This document shows, in pieces, positions 35,224 through 43,317 of a DNA stretch of 64,000 nucleotides. How positions within the stretch are numbered: position 1 is the stretch's first letter; every line of letters starts with the position of its first letter. Position numbers and translations under genes: made by a program. The notes under the pieces are model-generated. The model was not told where the DNA came from, did not search any database, and was given only the letters and a program-made list of their open reading frames with translations. The DNA is taken from assembly GCF_001005315.1 (NCBI RefSeq), contig NZ_LBMG01000004.1, positions 62,001 through 126,000 of the forward strand, in the 5' to 3' direction. The DNA is from Kordia jejudonensis (GTDB taxonomy: Bacteria; Bacteroidota; Bacteroidia; Flavobacteriales; Flavobacteriaceae).

Positions 35224-36531
35224 ATGGGGACTTTTAAAATTGAAGGTGGTCATCAGTTAAAAGGAAGTATTCAACCACAAGGAGCTAAAAATGAAGCGCT
35301 ACAAATTTTATGTGCGGTTTTGTTAACTCCCGAAAAGGTTACAATTAGCAACATTCCTGATATTGTTGATGTAAATAAATTGATCATGCTTTTAGGCAAC
35401 TTAGGTGTGAAAATTCAAAAAAATGGACCAGGATCCTATACATTCCAATCGGATGACATCAATTTAAAATACTTAGAATCAGAGCAATTCAAAGAAGAAG
35501 GACGCGGATTACGTGGTTCTATTATGATTGTTGGACCTTTATTGGCTCGCTTTGGAAAAGGATACATTCCAAAACCTGGTGGAGACAAAATTGGTCGTAG
35601 ACGATTGGATACACATTTTGAAGGTTTTATAAAACTAGGCGCAACGTTTCGCTACAACCGAGAAGATTATTTCTATGGTGTAGAAGCTAAAAAGCTGAAA
35701 GGAACATACATGTTGTTGGATGAAGCTTCTGTAACAGGAACTGCAAATATTGTCATGGCAGCTGTCTTAGCAGAAGGAACAACTACGATTTATAACGCCG
35801 CCTGCGAACCGTATTTACAGCAATTATGTAAGATGTTAAATCGCATGGGTGCGAAAATAAAAGGTGTCGGATCAAACTTATTAGAAATTGAAGGTGTTGA
35901 AGAACTAGGCGGCACAGAACACAGAATGCTTCCAGATATGATTGAAATCGGAAGTTGGATTGGTTTGGCTGCAATGACACGTAGTGAATTAACCATCAAA
36001 AATGTAAGTTGGGACGATTTAGGTCAAATTCCAGATGTATTTAGAAAATTAGGAATTACGGTTGAACGTAAAGGTGATGATATTCACGTACCAGAACACA
36101 AAGATGGTTATGAAATTCAAAATTATATTGACGGTTCTATCTTAACAATATCCGATGCACCTTGGCCAGGATTCACTCCAGATTTATTGAGTATTATTTT
36201 AGTCATTGCTACACAAGCACGCGGAAGCGTCTTAATACATCAAAAAATGTTTGAAAGTCGTTTATTCTTTGTGGATAAATTGATTGATATGGGCGCAAAA
36301 ATTATTTTATGCGATCCACACAGAGCAAGCGTTATTGGACACGATTTCAAATCGCAATTAAAAGCTACAACGATGGTTTCTCCTGATATTAGAGCTGGAA
36401 TTTCATTATTAATTGCCGCATTATCCGCAAAAGGAACATCGACGATTCACAATATTGAACAAATAGACAGAGGTTACGAAAATATAGATGAACGTTTACG
36501 CGCAATAGGAGCGAAGATTGTTCGTTTGTAA
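35224..36531 (+). CDS. murA: UDP-N-acetylglucosamine 1-carboxyvinyltransferase
   Basis: 435 residues, full length. It catalyses the first committed step of peptidoglycan synthesis, transfer of enolpyruvate from PEP to UDP-GlcNAc. Family motifs: 'QGAKNEALQ' near 19-27, 'GLRGSIMIVGPLLARFG' at 95-111, 'DIRAGISLLIAAL' near 385 and 'RGYENIDERL' at the end. The active-site loop that carries Cys115 in E. coli reads 'PGGDKIG', with Asp121 at that position. Asp there is known in other MurA enzymes that are naturally insensitive to fosfomycin. It lies 20 bases after the DUF4290 gene. Confidence 0.97.
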   Translation: MGTFKIEGGHQLKGSIQPQGAKNEALQILCAVLLTPEKVTISNIPDIVDVNKLIMLLGNLGVKIQKNGPGSYTFQSDDINLKYLESEQFKEEGRGLRGSIMIVGPLLARFGKGYIPKPGGDKIGRRRLDTHFEGFIKLGATFRYNREDYFYGVEAKKLKGTYMLLDEASVTGTANIVMAAVLAEGTTTIYNAACEPYLQQLCKMLNRMGAKIKGVGSNLLEIEGVEELGGTEHRMLPDMIEIGSWIGLAAMTRSELTIKNVSWDDLGQIPDVFRKLGITVERKGDDIHVPEHKDGYEIQNYIDGSILTISDAPWPGFTPDLLSIILVIATQARGSVLIHQKMFESRLFFVDKLIDMGAKIILCDPHRASVIGHDFKSQLKATTMVSPDIRAGISLLIAALSAKGTSTIHNIEQIDRGYENIDERLRAIGAKIVRL

Positions 36532-36558
36532 TTTCAAACTATATAAAATAACATAACA

Positions 36559-36598
36559 AGACTATCTGAAAAGTAACATTTTAGATAATCTTTTTTTA
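36559..36598 (+). terminator. Terminator of the DUF4290-murA operon
   Basis: Arms 'aagactatctgaaaagt' and 'acattttagataatctt' pair with a few mismatches, followed by a run of T's. It starts 28 bases after the murA stop. Confidence 0.75.
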
Positions 36599-36701
36599 TA
36601 AATATAATTAACGTCGTTCGATTTAATTGAGTCTATTCAGATTTATAATTAAGTTTATAAACTCTCTACTAAAAATCACATTTTCAGTTTTTTATTTTCA
36701 T

Positions 36702-37000
36702 TTTAGCTCATATGACTTTATTTCCTTAAATAGGAATTCGTGAATCTTCGATTTCTTTGCTTTCCCAAAGAATACTGAATCAAGTTCAGCACAGGCATCA
36801 ACAAAAGAAAGGGAACTTTTAGTTCATATCATTTACATTTTAAATTTAAGTATTCATGAATGCACAGCATTTCCAGAGGTATTTTTAGTTTTTCATTCTG
36901 GAAAAAACTAAAACTGCATGAATTTTTCTAAATTTTTTAGTTCACTATCTCTTACTTTAAATCAAGGAGTTCATGAATCTTCGATTTCCAAGGCTTCAAA
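36702..37000. repeat. Three imperfect direct repeats at about 117-base spacing
   Basis: Copies start near 36702, 36818 and 36936. Each follows the pattern TTTAGTTCATAT, then AT-rich sequence with 'TTTAAAT', then TTCATGAATCTTCGATTTCC with variations, about 58 bases in all. The sequence between the copies is not repeated. The copies lie in the 580-base space between convergent murA and the OmpA-like gene, and no reading frame is supported. Apart from the terminator at 36559 and these repeats I see nothing else here. Confidence 0.6.
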
Positions 37001-37112
37001 AATTTTGACGAAAAACCCCTGCTATACTGCGGAAAAGAAAAGTATCAAACTAAATTTTACGCCGAATTCACGTTAATTATATAAGTTATTGAAAAACGTA
37101 TAACGAACAGTT

Positions 37113-37967
37113 TTAATTTTTGGTAATCATAATCTCTACACGTCTATTGGCACTTCGATCTCTGCGTCCTTTTTCTGGAAAGTACAAGGGAGACGTAAAC
37201 GCATAACCTTTGTACGTTAGCCGATTTTTATCAATGCCTCTACTAATGAGGTATTTGTATATAAACTCAGCTCTATCTACCGAAAGTGAAATGGTTCCCG
37301 TATCCGTATTTAACGCATCTGAATCGTCATTGCCACCACAACAAACATGACCTTGAACTTCAATATGAACTGAGGGATTTCTTCTTAAAAATTGAACCAA
37401 TCGCTCCAATTGTTTTTTTGAAGATTTTATAAGTGTAACTCTTCCTGTTTTGAAATTAATTTTACCCAATTCATACGATTTCCCAACTTCGAGTTCGCTT
37501 ATCGGAATGGCGTAAATATTTTCTTTTCGTTTGGTAATTTTCGGTTTATGATCGTTTATAGAAACAATGATGGAAACTTTACGATGTTTTTTTACACCTA
37601 CACGATCATTTTTTGAAGCAGTACTCGGAAGTTCGCCTTTTGCTTCTTTTTTGATACTATTAATTAACGATTTATAAGAAACTTCCAAATAATCAGCAAC
37701 GGCAGTAGCTCTGTTTTTAGATAATTCTAAATTGAAGTCTTCCGTATCAACAAAATCAGTATATCCTTTAATCAAGAAATTGTAGGTTTCCGTAGTATCT
37801 AAAGTAGTTATGTGTTCCTGTATTGTTTTTTGATGTGTTTTTGAAAGTTCATACTTTCCCAAATCAAAATAAATATCAAATTCAATATTTTGCGCAGCAC
37901 AAAAAGAAAATATGAGAAAAGATATAATGGATAAAAATGGTTTCATTTGTGCTGTATTTGGGATCAA
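37113..37967 (-). CDS. OmpA-family protein with two OmpA-like domains
   Basis: 284 residues. A signal peptide (about 1-25, ending FCAAQ) precedes a first OmpA-like domain (about 28-135: 'FDLGKYELS' and 'IKGYTDFVDTEDFNLELSKNRA'). A second follows (about 168-283: 'INFKTGRVTLIKSS', 'IEVQGHVCCGG', 'LSVDRAEFIYKYLISRGI' and 'RRVEIMI'). Each domain is the peptidoglycan-binding type, so the protein probably links outer membrane or periplasm to the cell wall. An insert with a Cys pair in the second domain is unusual. It is a single gene on the minus strand. Confidence 0.85.
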   Translation of the reverse strand: MIPNTAQMKPFLSIISFLIFSFCAAQNIEFDIYFDLGKYELSKTHQKTIQEHITTLDTTETYNFLIKGYTDFVDTEDFNLELSKNRATAVADYLEVSYKSLINSIKKEAKGELPSTASKNDRVGVKKHRKVSIIVSINDHKPKITKRKENIYAIPISELEVGKSYELGKINFKTGRVTLIKSSKKQLERLVQFLRRNPSVHIEVQGHVCCGGNDDSDALNTDTGTISLSVDRAEFIYKYLISRGIDKNRLTYKGYAFTSPLYFPEKGRRDRSANRRVEIMITKN

Positions 37968-37994
37968 AAAGGTACAAAATTAAACCAAAAAAAT

Positions 37995-38021
37995 AAGGAT
38001 AACTAAATATTAGTTATCCTT
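37995..38021 (-). terminator. Terminator after the FAS1 gene and its relic
   Basis: Perfect arms 'aaggataacta' and 'tagttatcctt' around 'aatat'. On the minus strand it is followed by a T-rich run, so it ends transcription coming from the FAS1 lipoprotein gene. Confidence 0.75.
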
Positions 38022-38044
38022 ACTTGTTTTAAAATAAGTTGGAC

Positions 38045-38170
38045 TTACTTTTGTGAGTCCGGTAAAATAACCTTATTAACAACATGAATTACACCATTCA
38101 TTGCCTAAAACATCAGTGATAAAATCACCGGTTGTGTTGTATAAGTTTTTAATTATTTTTACGTTACCAA
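38045..38170 (-). pseudogene. Decayed C-terminal fragment of a FAS1 domain
   Basis: On the minus strand the fragment reads about IGNVKIIKNLYNTTGDFITD, then after a one-base frame change NGVIHVVNKVILPDSQK and stop at 38045. This is the usual FAS1 C-terminus and parallels the end of the intact gene ('NGVIHVVTKVILPQL'). No start and no N-terminal half remain. It is probably what is left of a tandem FAS1 gene downstream of the intact one. Confidence 0.7.
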
Positions 38171-38184
38171 TCGTTTTTTGAATA

Positions 38185-39144
38185 TTATAACTGTGGTAAG
38201 ATTACTTTAGTTACTACGTGGATTACACCATTTGCAGCCTGAACATCAGTAACAACAATGTCACCCATTCTTCCGTTTGCATCTGTAAATGTAGCTCCTC
38301 CAGTTGTGTTGATTGTAAAGCTGTCTCCTAATGTATTAACCGTCATACCGTCTGTTAACGTACTTGCTAAAACATTACTTCCTGCTATTACGTGTGTGTT
38401 TAAAGTCGCTTCTAATGTAGCTGTTGCTATATCTCCTAATCCCATAACTCCTAGTTCTCCTAATAAGTCAACAAATGCTTGATCTGTTGGAGCAAATACA
38501 GTAAATGGAGCTGGTGAAGTTGTTGAAGATAATGTGCTTACATAAGTAAACGAGTTCTCTCTAGTTAACGCTTGTACTAAGATTCCAAAAGTTGCATCTG
38601 CTGTTGCAAATGTTACTACAGTTGGTAATTCAATTACACTATTTACGGCATGAATTACTCCGTTGTCTACAGAAATATCAGCAGTAGTTACCATTGATTG
38701 TCCGTTTAACATAACACCTGATGTTGTGTTTACATACATATTAAGGTTGTTACCTGTAGTTGCTTCTTCAGCAAGTGTTTCAATGTAACCTGTGCTTAAC
38801 GAAGCGGCATTGTTTGTTCCTGCTACAACATGGTTTAATAGTACTTGTGTTAATACATCTGTTGGTACGTCATCTAAGCTAGCAAATCCGTTTGCGCTTA
38901 AGAAGACATCAAATGCAGCATTATTAGGAGCAAATACTGTGTATTCAGTTGTTCCTGCTAATACTGTTGTTAAATTAGTACGCTGTAAAGCTACTAATAA
39001 TGAACTGTAATCAGAATTCGCTACTACGAAATCTGCAATGGTGTTGCTTTGAACAGCTATTGTGTTGTCATCATCACTACATGAAGTTAAAGTGAATAGT
39101 GAAATTACGATAGCCATTAAGATTGATGTTGTTTTCTTTTTCAT
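38185..39144 (-). CDS. Lipoprotein with two FAS1 (fasciclin) domains
   Basis: 319 residues from ATG 39144. An in-frame upstream ATG at 39198 lies beyond the promoter box (39172-39179) and is not used. The lipoprotein signal ends 'LFTLTSC', followed by Ser-Asp-Asp-Asp, which is a surface-export signature in this phylum. FAS1 domain 1 spans about 30-165 and domain 2 about 170-317. Both have the 'TVFAPNNAAF' or 'TVFAPTDQAF' H1 box and the 'NGVIHAVNSVIELP' or 'NGVIHVVTKVILP' H2 box. The role is probably adhesion on the cell surface. A decayed FAS1 fragment lies directly downstream. Confidence 0.92.
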   Translation of the reverse strand: MKKKTTSILMAIVISLFTLTSCSDDDNTIAVQSNTIADFVVANSDYSSLLVALQRTNLTTVLAGTTEYTVFAPNNAAFDVFLSANGFASLDDVPTDVLTQVLLNHVVAGTNNAASLSTGYIETLAEEATTGNNLNMYVNTTSGVMLNGQSMVTTADISVDNGVIHAVNSVIELPTVVTFATADATFGILVQALTRENSFTYVSTLSSTTSPAPFTVFAPTDQAFVDLLGELGVMGLGDIATATLEATLNTHVIAGSNVLASTLTDGMTVNTLGDSFTINTTGGATFTDANGRMGDIVVTDVQAANGVIHVVTKVILPQL

Positions 39145-39171
39145 AACAATTTTTTTATTTAACGATCGATA

Positions 39172-39179
39172 CAAATATA
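39172..39179 (-). promoter_or_regulatory. Promoter -7 box TATATTTG for the FAS1 lipoprotein
   Basis: An exact TAnnTTTG match on the minus strand, 28 bases before the ATG at 39144. It settles the start choice for that gene. Confidence 0.65.
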
Positions 39180-39272
39180 CATATTTTTGTTTAGACATTT
39201 TTAATAAAGATTAAACAAATCGTGTTAATTGTTTGTTAAAGTAGCGCAAAGGTTAAACAAAAAACACCTTGA

Positions 39273-40583
39273 TTAATTGTTAATCCCTTGTTTATAAGTA
39301 GTTAAGCAACGTTCTCTTGCAAATTTGTGTTCTACTATTGGAGTAGGATAGGTGAGCTCTTGATAATCTGGAACCCATTTTTCGATGTATGTATGTGCTT
39401 TATCAAATTTTTGAACTTGCGATGTTGGATTGAAAATTCTGAAATATGGAGAAGAATCGCAACCTGTACCTGCAACCCATTGCCAATTTCCAACATTTTG
39501 TGCCAAGTCAAAATCAAGTAATTTTTTAGCAAAATAAGCTTCTCCCCATCTCCAATCAATCAGTAAGTGTTTGCACAAAAAGCTTGCAGTGACCATACGA
39601 ACTCTGTTGTGCATATATCCCGATTCATTCAATTCGCGCATACCAGCATCTACAATTGGATAGCCAGTTTTTCCTTCGCACCAAGCTTTGAAATCTTCTT
39701 CATTGTTTCGCCATTGAATTCCATCGTATTTAGATTTAAAATTTTGTGTTACAGATGTTGGAAAATGCCACAGAATTTGCATAAAGAACTCGCGCCAGAT
39801 TAATTCTTTTAAGAATGTATTGTTTTCAGGTTTAAGACCTTCTTGCACACATTTCCGTACGCTAATCGTTCCAAAACGTAAGTGTGGACTCAGTTTTGAA
39901 GTACCATCAATTGCTGGAAAGTTTCGTGTTTCTTCGTATTCTTCAATAATAGTTTTGGTCATCTGATGCGGAAGTACTTTGACACTCGATTCAGTAAAAC
40001 CAATAGTTTCTAATGATGGAAAATCAAAGGTTAGTTTTGCAAAATTTTCATAGTGTGAAGCGCAATCAATGCTCTTAAAATCTTCATCAGTTAAGTTAGA
40101 AAGCCATTTTTTTGAATACGGCGTATATACAGTATATGGTTTCCCATCAGCTTTTACCACTTCAGCACGTTCAAAAATCACTTGATCTTTAAAGGTGTTG
40201 AATTCAATATTTTTTGAAGCTAAAAAAATACTGATTTCTTTATCTCTTGCCGTTGCATAAGGTTCATAATCATGATTGGTGTATATGGCAGAAATAGAAT
40301 GCGCCGCGACCAATTCTTTAATGACTTCCATGGGATGTCCATGTTTTACTAGTAAAGACGAATTGTGTTTTAGTAATGTAGTATGTATTTTTTGTAATTC
40401 TTCATGAATGAAATTTACACGTGCATCATCTTTAGGTAATTTATCTAAAATATCTTTATCAAATATAAATAAAGGAATTACTTTTTTACCAGAAGTTAAT
40501 GCGTTATATAATCCAACATTATCTTCAATTCGTAAATCTCTACGGTGCCAGAAAATTACATAATTATCCTTCATAAGTTCCAA
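39273..40583 (-). CDS. Cryptochrome/photolyase family protein, likely CPD photolyase
   Basis: 436 residues (ATG 40583, or ATG 40574 three codons later). The N-terminal Rossmann antenna domain begins 'VIFWHRRDLRIEDN'. The C-terminal FAD domain shows 'LSPHLRFGTISVR', 'ELIWREFFMQILWHFP', 'GYPIVDAGMREL', 'MHNRVRMVTASFL' and 'WQWVAGTGCDSSPYFRIFNP'. These are class I photolyase hallmarks, so it probably repairs cyclobutane pyrimidine dimers using light. It overlaps the SRPBCC gene by 20 bases at the end of a long minus-strand cluster that also holds a second photolyase-like gene and folE, which may help supply a folate antenna. Confidence 0.92.
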   Translation of the reverse strand: MELMKDNYVIFWHRRDLRIEDNVGLYNALTSGKKVIPLFIFDKDILDKLPKDDARVNFIHEELQKIHTTLLKHNSSLLVKHGHPMEVIKELVAAHSISAIYTNHDYEPYATARDKEISIFLASKNIEFNTFKDQVIFERAEVVKADGKPYTVYTPYSKKWLSNLTDEDFKSIDCASHYENFAKLTFDFPSLETIGFTESSVKVLPHQMTKTIIEEYEETRNFPAIDGTSKLSPHLRFGTISVRKCVQEGLKPENNTFLKELIWREFFMQILWHFPTSVTQNFKSKYDGIQWRNNEEDFKAWCEGKTGYPIVDAGMRELNESGYMHNRVRMVTASFLCKHLLIDWRWGEAYFAKKLLDFDLAQNVGNWQWVAGTGCDSSPYFRIFNPTSQVQKFDKAHTYIEKWVPDYQELTYPTPIVEHKFARERCLTTYKQGINN

Positions 40584-41055
40584 ATAGTTCAGTTAGTTTT
40601 TTAGTACGGTATTCAAATATTTCTTTCAATTTTGGTTTCACTATGATAGGATGAAAAAGTCTTCCAATGAAACCCAATGGAATTTTATAGTCAATAATAT
40701 CTTCCATTTCTACACCACCAGGAATTTCTTTGATAAAATGCTTGTGATGCCACATCGTATAAGGTCCAAAACGTTGTTCATCAACAAAATAGTGTTGGTG
40801 TTTTACATGTGTAATTTCGGTGACCCAATGTGTTTTTATGTTTAAAATAGGAGTGACAATGTATTGGATTATTTGTCCTGGATACATGGGGCCAATATCT
40901 TCTGTTAGAATATCAAAACTCATGTAATCAGGAGTAATGGTTTTTAAATTCTTTGGATCCGACAAAAAATCCCATGCCTCTTCAAGAGATATGGGAAAAT
41001 TTTGTTTGCTGTGTAATCGATACACAATTCCTTTTGTGCTAAATTTTTGCATCAT
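40564..41055 (-). CDS. SRPBCC-family protein
   Basis: 163 residues, soluble. The fold pattern is 'KQNFPISLEEAWDFLSDPKNL', then 'PGQIIQYIVTPI', 'HWVTEITHV' and 'GVEMEDIIDYKIPLGFIGRLF'. That is the coenzyme Q-binding/cyclase-like branch of SRPBCC, which binds hydrophobic ligands. It is coupled to the photolyase gene by overlap and lies 3 bases after tspO. Proteins of this kind recur in photolyase clusters. The ligand is unknown. Confidence 0.8.
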   Translation of the reverse strand: MMQKFSTKGIVYRLHSKQNFPISLEEAWDFLSDPKNLKTITPDYMSFDILTEDIGPMYPGQIIQYIVTPILNIKTHWVTEITHVKHQHYFVDEQRFGPYTMWHHKHFIKEIPGGVEMEDIIDYKIPLGFIGRLFHPIIVKPKLKEIFEYRTKKLTELFGTYEG

Positions 41056-41058
41056 AAA

Positions 41059-41520
41059 TTAATTGTTAAGTAAAATATAGCCGTTCAAGGATGTAGCTAC
41101 TATGAGCCATATTAAGTAGGGCAGTATAAATAAAGTATATATTTTTAATTCTTTTTTAAATTTGAATGTGATATAGGCAATTAATAACAAAAGTAAAAGT
41201 AGATTCAACATGCCCAACGCAATAAAGTGCTGGTTAAAAAAGATGTATCCCCAACTTACATTTAGCACAAACTGAATGGAGAAAAGAATAACAATTTGTG
41301 TATCTTTTCTAAATTCTGTCAATTTTGCCATATAAATGGAAAAACAAATCATTACTGTTGTCCACGCTAAACCAAAAACCCAACCTGGAGGTGTCCATGG
41401 CGCTTGTTGCAAATTTTGATACCATGGTAAAGTTGGTCCGTCATTCATTAAAATGTTTCCGATACCAAGTGCACCAAAATTTACAATTAAGAATAGTAAA
41501 AGGCGTAGAAAAAATTTCAT
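41059..41520 (-). CDS. tspO: TspO/MBR family membrane protein
   Basis: 153 residues with five membrane helices, the usual size. The signature 'LPWYQNLQQAPWTPPGWVFGLAWTTVM' region (about 30-57) carries the Trp and Pro residues of the porphyrin/cholesterol-binding loop. TspO proteins bind and help break down tetrapyrroles and respond to light and oxidative stress, which suits the neighbouring photolyase genes. Spacing of 3 bases on both sides indicates operon membership. Confidence 0.92.
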   Translation of the reverse strand: MKFFLRLLLFLIVNFGALGIGNILMNDGPTLPWYQNLQQAPWTPPGWVFGLAWTTVMICFSIYMAKLTEFRKDTQIVILFSIQFVLNVSWGYIFFNQHFIALGMLNLLLLLLLIAYITFKFKKELKIYTLFILPYLIWLIVATSLNGYILLNN

Positions 41521-41523
41521 TTG

Positions 41524-42207
41524 TTATAATTTTAGACTTACAATTCCACAATCGAGTGTAAATATTTGTCCTGAAACAGAACGCGATTTATCAGAAATTA
41601 AAAAATCAGCCATGTCAGCGACTTCTTTAGGTTCTAAAAATTTCTTTAAAGGATGACGTTCAGTGATGTTTTCAATCATTTTATCATTTCGTAACAACTT
41701 ACTCGCCAAGTCAGTATTTGTAATTGTCGGTGCAATTGCATTGACACGAACCGTTGGAGCCAATTCTGCTGCTAATGATTTTACCAATCCTTCAATTGCA
41801 GATTTTGCTGCAGAAATACTTGCATGAAACGGCATTCCTAGTTTGGTAGCAACCGTGCTAAATAGCACAATATTCGGATTGTTCCCGTTTTTGAGTACGG
41901 GTAAATATTTTTGAATTGCTTTCACCGCACCAATAACGTTGATTTCATAATCATTCTTAAAGTCTTCAATTTTTAACCGTGAAATAGGTTTTAAATTGAT
42001 ACTTCCAGGACAATATACCAAGGCGTCAATTGATTCAATATCAGGTAATTCGTCGGTTAAAATATCACACGTATAATGTGTAAAATTTGAAGCACTAATA
42101 GTTGGATTAGAACGACTTATGTTGATAACATTGTGATGTTCTAATTGTGCTTTTACGATTTCGGCACCAATACCTTTACTGCCTCCAATAACTAGTATGT
42201 TTTTCAT
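41524..42207 (-). CDS. SDR-family protein lacking the usual catalytic Tyr
   Basis: 227 residues. The Rossmann nucleotide site 'VIGGSKGIG' (6-14) and the Asn motif 'ALVYCPGS' equivalent are present. In the YxxxK position the sequence is 'HASISAAKSAIEG', so Lys is kept but Tyr is replaced by Ile. A dehydrogenase activity of the normal kind is therefore doubtful, and an atypical or regulatory SDR is possible. It lies 3 bases before tspO. The gap above it contains a strong hairpin (42236-42283). Confidence 0.82.
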   Translation of the reverse strand: MKNILVIGGSKGIGAEIVKAQLEHHNVINISRSNPTISASNFTHYTCDILTDELPDIESIDALVYCPGSINLKPISRLKIEDFKNDYEINVIGAVKAIQKYLPVLKNGNNPNIVLFSTVATKLGMPFHASISAAKSAIEGLVKSLAAELAPTVRVNAIAPTITNTDLASKLLRNDKMIENITERHPLKKFLEPKEVADMADFLISDKSRSVSGQIFTLDCGIVSLKL

Positions 42208-42235
42208 TTGTATAGCGTATTTTTTTATATAAAGT

Positions 42236-42283
42236 AATGCGCAATAGTACTAGTAGCAAACACTTCTAGTACTATTGCGCATT
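42236..42283. repeat. Perfect 18-bp inverted repeat inside the light-related cluster
   Basis: Arms 'aatgcgcaatagtactag' and 'ctagtactattgcgcatt' are exact complements with a 12-base loop. No run of T's follows on the minus strand; the sequence there is 'actttatataaaaaa'. It lies in the only sizeable gap in this part of the cluster, between the 67-residue gene and the SDR gene. It may be a leaky terminator, an RNA-stability hairpin or an operator. Confidence 0.75.
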
Positions 42284-42297
42284 GTTTGGGGGATGAT

Positions 42298-42501
42298 TTA
42301 TTTTAAACGCTTCTCGTACTTTCGTTTCAAAGTCGTTAATCTTTTCATCACTTCCATGATAGAAGGATCTTTCTTTTGTTTGTAAATTTCGTTTAATCCT
42401 AAGATTAATCGTTTTGCTTCGCGTGAAGCTGTAATCTTGTCACTTCTTGATATGAACTTTGTATTTTCAAAGGTCATCACGTCTGAAAAAATAGGTGCCA
42501 T
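42298..42501 (-). CDS. Small hypothetical protein, 67 residues
   Basis: A soluble, basic, helical protein starting MAPIFSDVMTFENTKF, with a Lys/Arg-rich C-terminus ('LTTLKRKYEKRLK'). It starts 3 bases after folE ends, which supports it as a real cotranscribed gene. No family is recognised. A partner role in the photolyase/folE cluster is all that context suggests. Confidence 0.55.
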   Translation of the reverse strand: MAPIFSDVMTFENTKFISRSDKITASREAKRLILGLNEIYKQKKDPSIMEVMKRLTTLKRKYEKRLK

Positions 42502-42504
42502 AAT

Positions 42505-43206
42505 TTAATTGTTTAAAAAATTTTGTAATTCTTGTATTTTTTCTGGAGTATTAAAAACTCCACCATAATAGGAAGTAATTGTTGTAGACGAATCGTCTTT
42601 TACGCCTCTCGATGAAACGCACAAATGTTTCGCATCAATAATTACCGCAACATCTTCAGTTTGTAAAATTTCACGCAATTCCATAGCAATCTGATTCGTA
42701 AGTCGTTCTTGAACCTGAGGTCGTTTTGCGTAATATTGTACAATTCTGTTAAGTTTCGATAGTCCAATTACTTTACCGGAAGAGATGTAAGCTACATGCG
42801 CTTTTCCCATAATTGGAACAAAATGGTGTTCACAGTTTGAATAAAACTGGATGTTTTTCTCAATTAGCATTTGGTTGTATTGATACTTGTTGTCAAACAA
42901 GGCAACTTTTGGCTTATTTTTTGGATTTAATCCTGAGAAAATTTCTTCTATATACATTTTAGCAACTCGCGAAGGAGTTCCTTGTAATGAGTCATCTGTT
43001 AGGTCTAATCCTAAAGTTTCCATGATTTCAGAGAAATGATACGCAATTTTTTGCTTCTTCTCTTCATCAGAGATTTGGAAAGCATCTGAACGCATGGGAG
43101 TTTCCATACCTGTAAGTAAATGCTCGTCTCCAACTTCTTCATAACTGAAACCATTTAGAGAAACGTCATTGCCATTCAGGTGATTTAAAACGTCAGCAGT
43201 TTTCAT
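42505..43206 (-). CDS. folE: GTP cyclohydrolase I
   Basis: 233 residues from ATG 43206; an in-frame TTG at 43248 gives a longer, less likely form. It converts GTP to dihydroneopterin triphosphate, the entry to tetrahydrofolate. Zinc and catalytic residues are visible: 'YSNCEHHFVPIMGKAHVAY' (Cys, His, His) and 'AKHLCVSSRGV' (His, Cys). The N-terminus carries an extra 50 residues or so before the core. Its place among two photolyase genes fits a role in supplying methenyltetrahydrofolate antenna or reduced pterin, which is inference. Confidence 0.95.
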   Translation of the reverse strand: MKTADVLNHLNGNDVSLNGFSYEEVGDEHLLTGMETPMRSDAFQISDEEKKQKIAYHFSEIMETLGLDLTDDSLQGTPSRVAKMYIEEIFSGLNPKNKPKVALFDNKYQYNQMLIEKNIQFYSNCEHHFVPIMGKAHVAYISSGKVIGLSKLNRIVQYYAKRPQVQERLTNQIAMELREILQTEDVAVIIDAKHLCVSSRGVKDDSSTTITSYYGGVFNTPEKIQELQNFLNN

Positions 43207-43317
43207 ATATTTTTTGTTGTTTAATAAATTCTTTATAAAGTTAAACAAAATAAAATTTAAATAAAAGTTTGTTGTATAAAAATTTTTATACTTCCATAAA
43301 TAAAAATTATAGTGTGT

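Noticed and set aside
36702-37000. CRISPR array in the three 58-base repeats
   Set aside because: Only three strongly diverged copies, with spacing and repeat length outside the CRISPR range and no cas genes.
39145-39198. Longer start for the FAS1 lipoprotein
   Set aside because: It would overlap the promoter box at 39172-39179 and hide the lipoprotein signal behind 18 extra residues.
43207-43248. Longer form of GTP cyclohydrolase I from a TTG codon
   Set aside because: ATG 43206 is a better start and the extra 14 residues are a Lys/Asn-rich stretch of upstream-type sequence.
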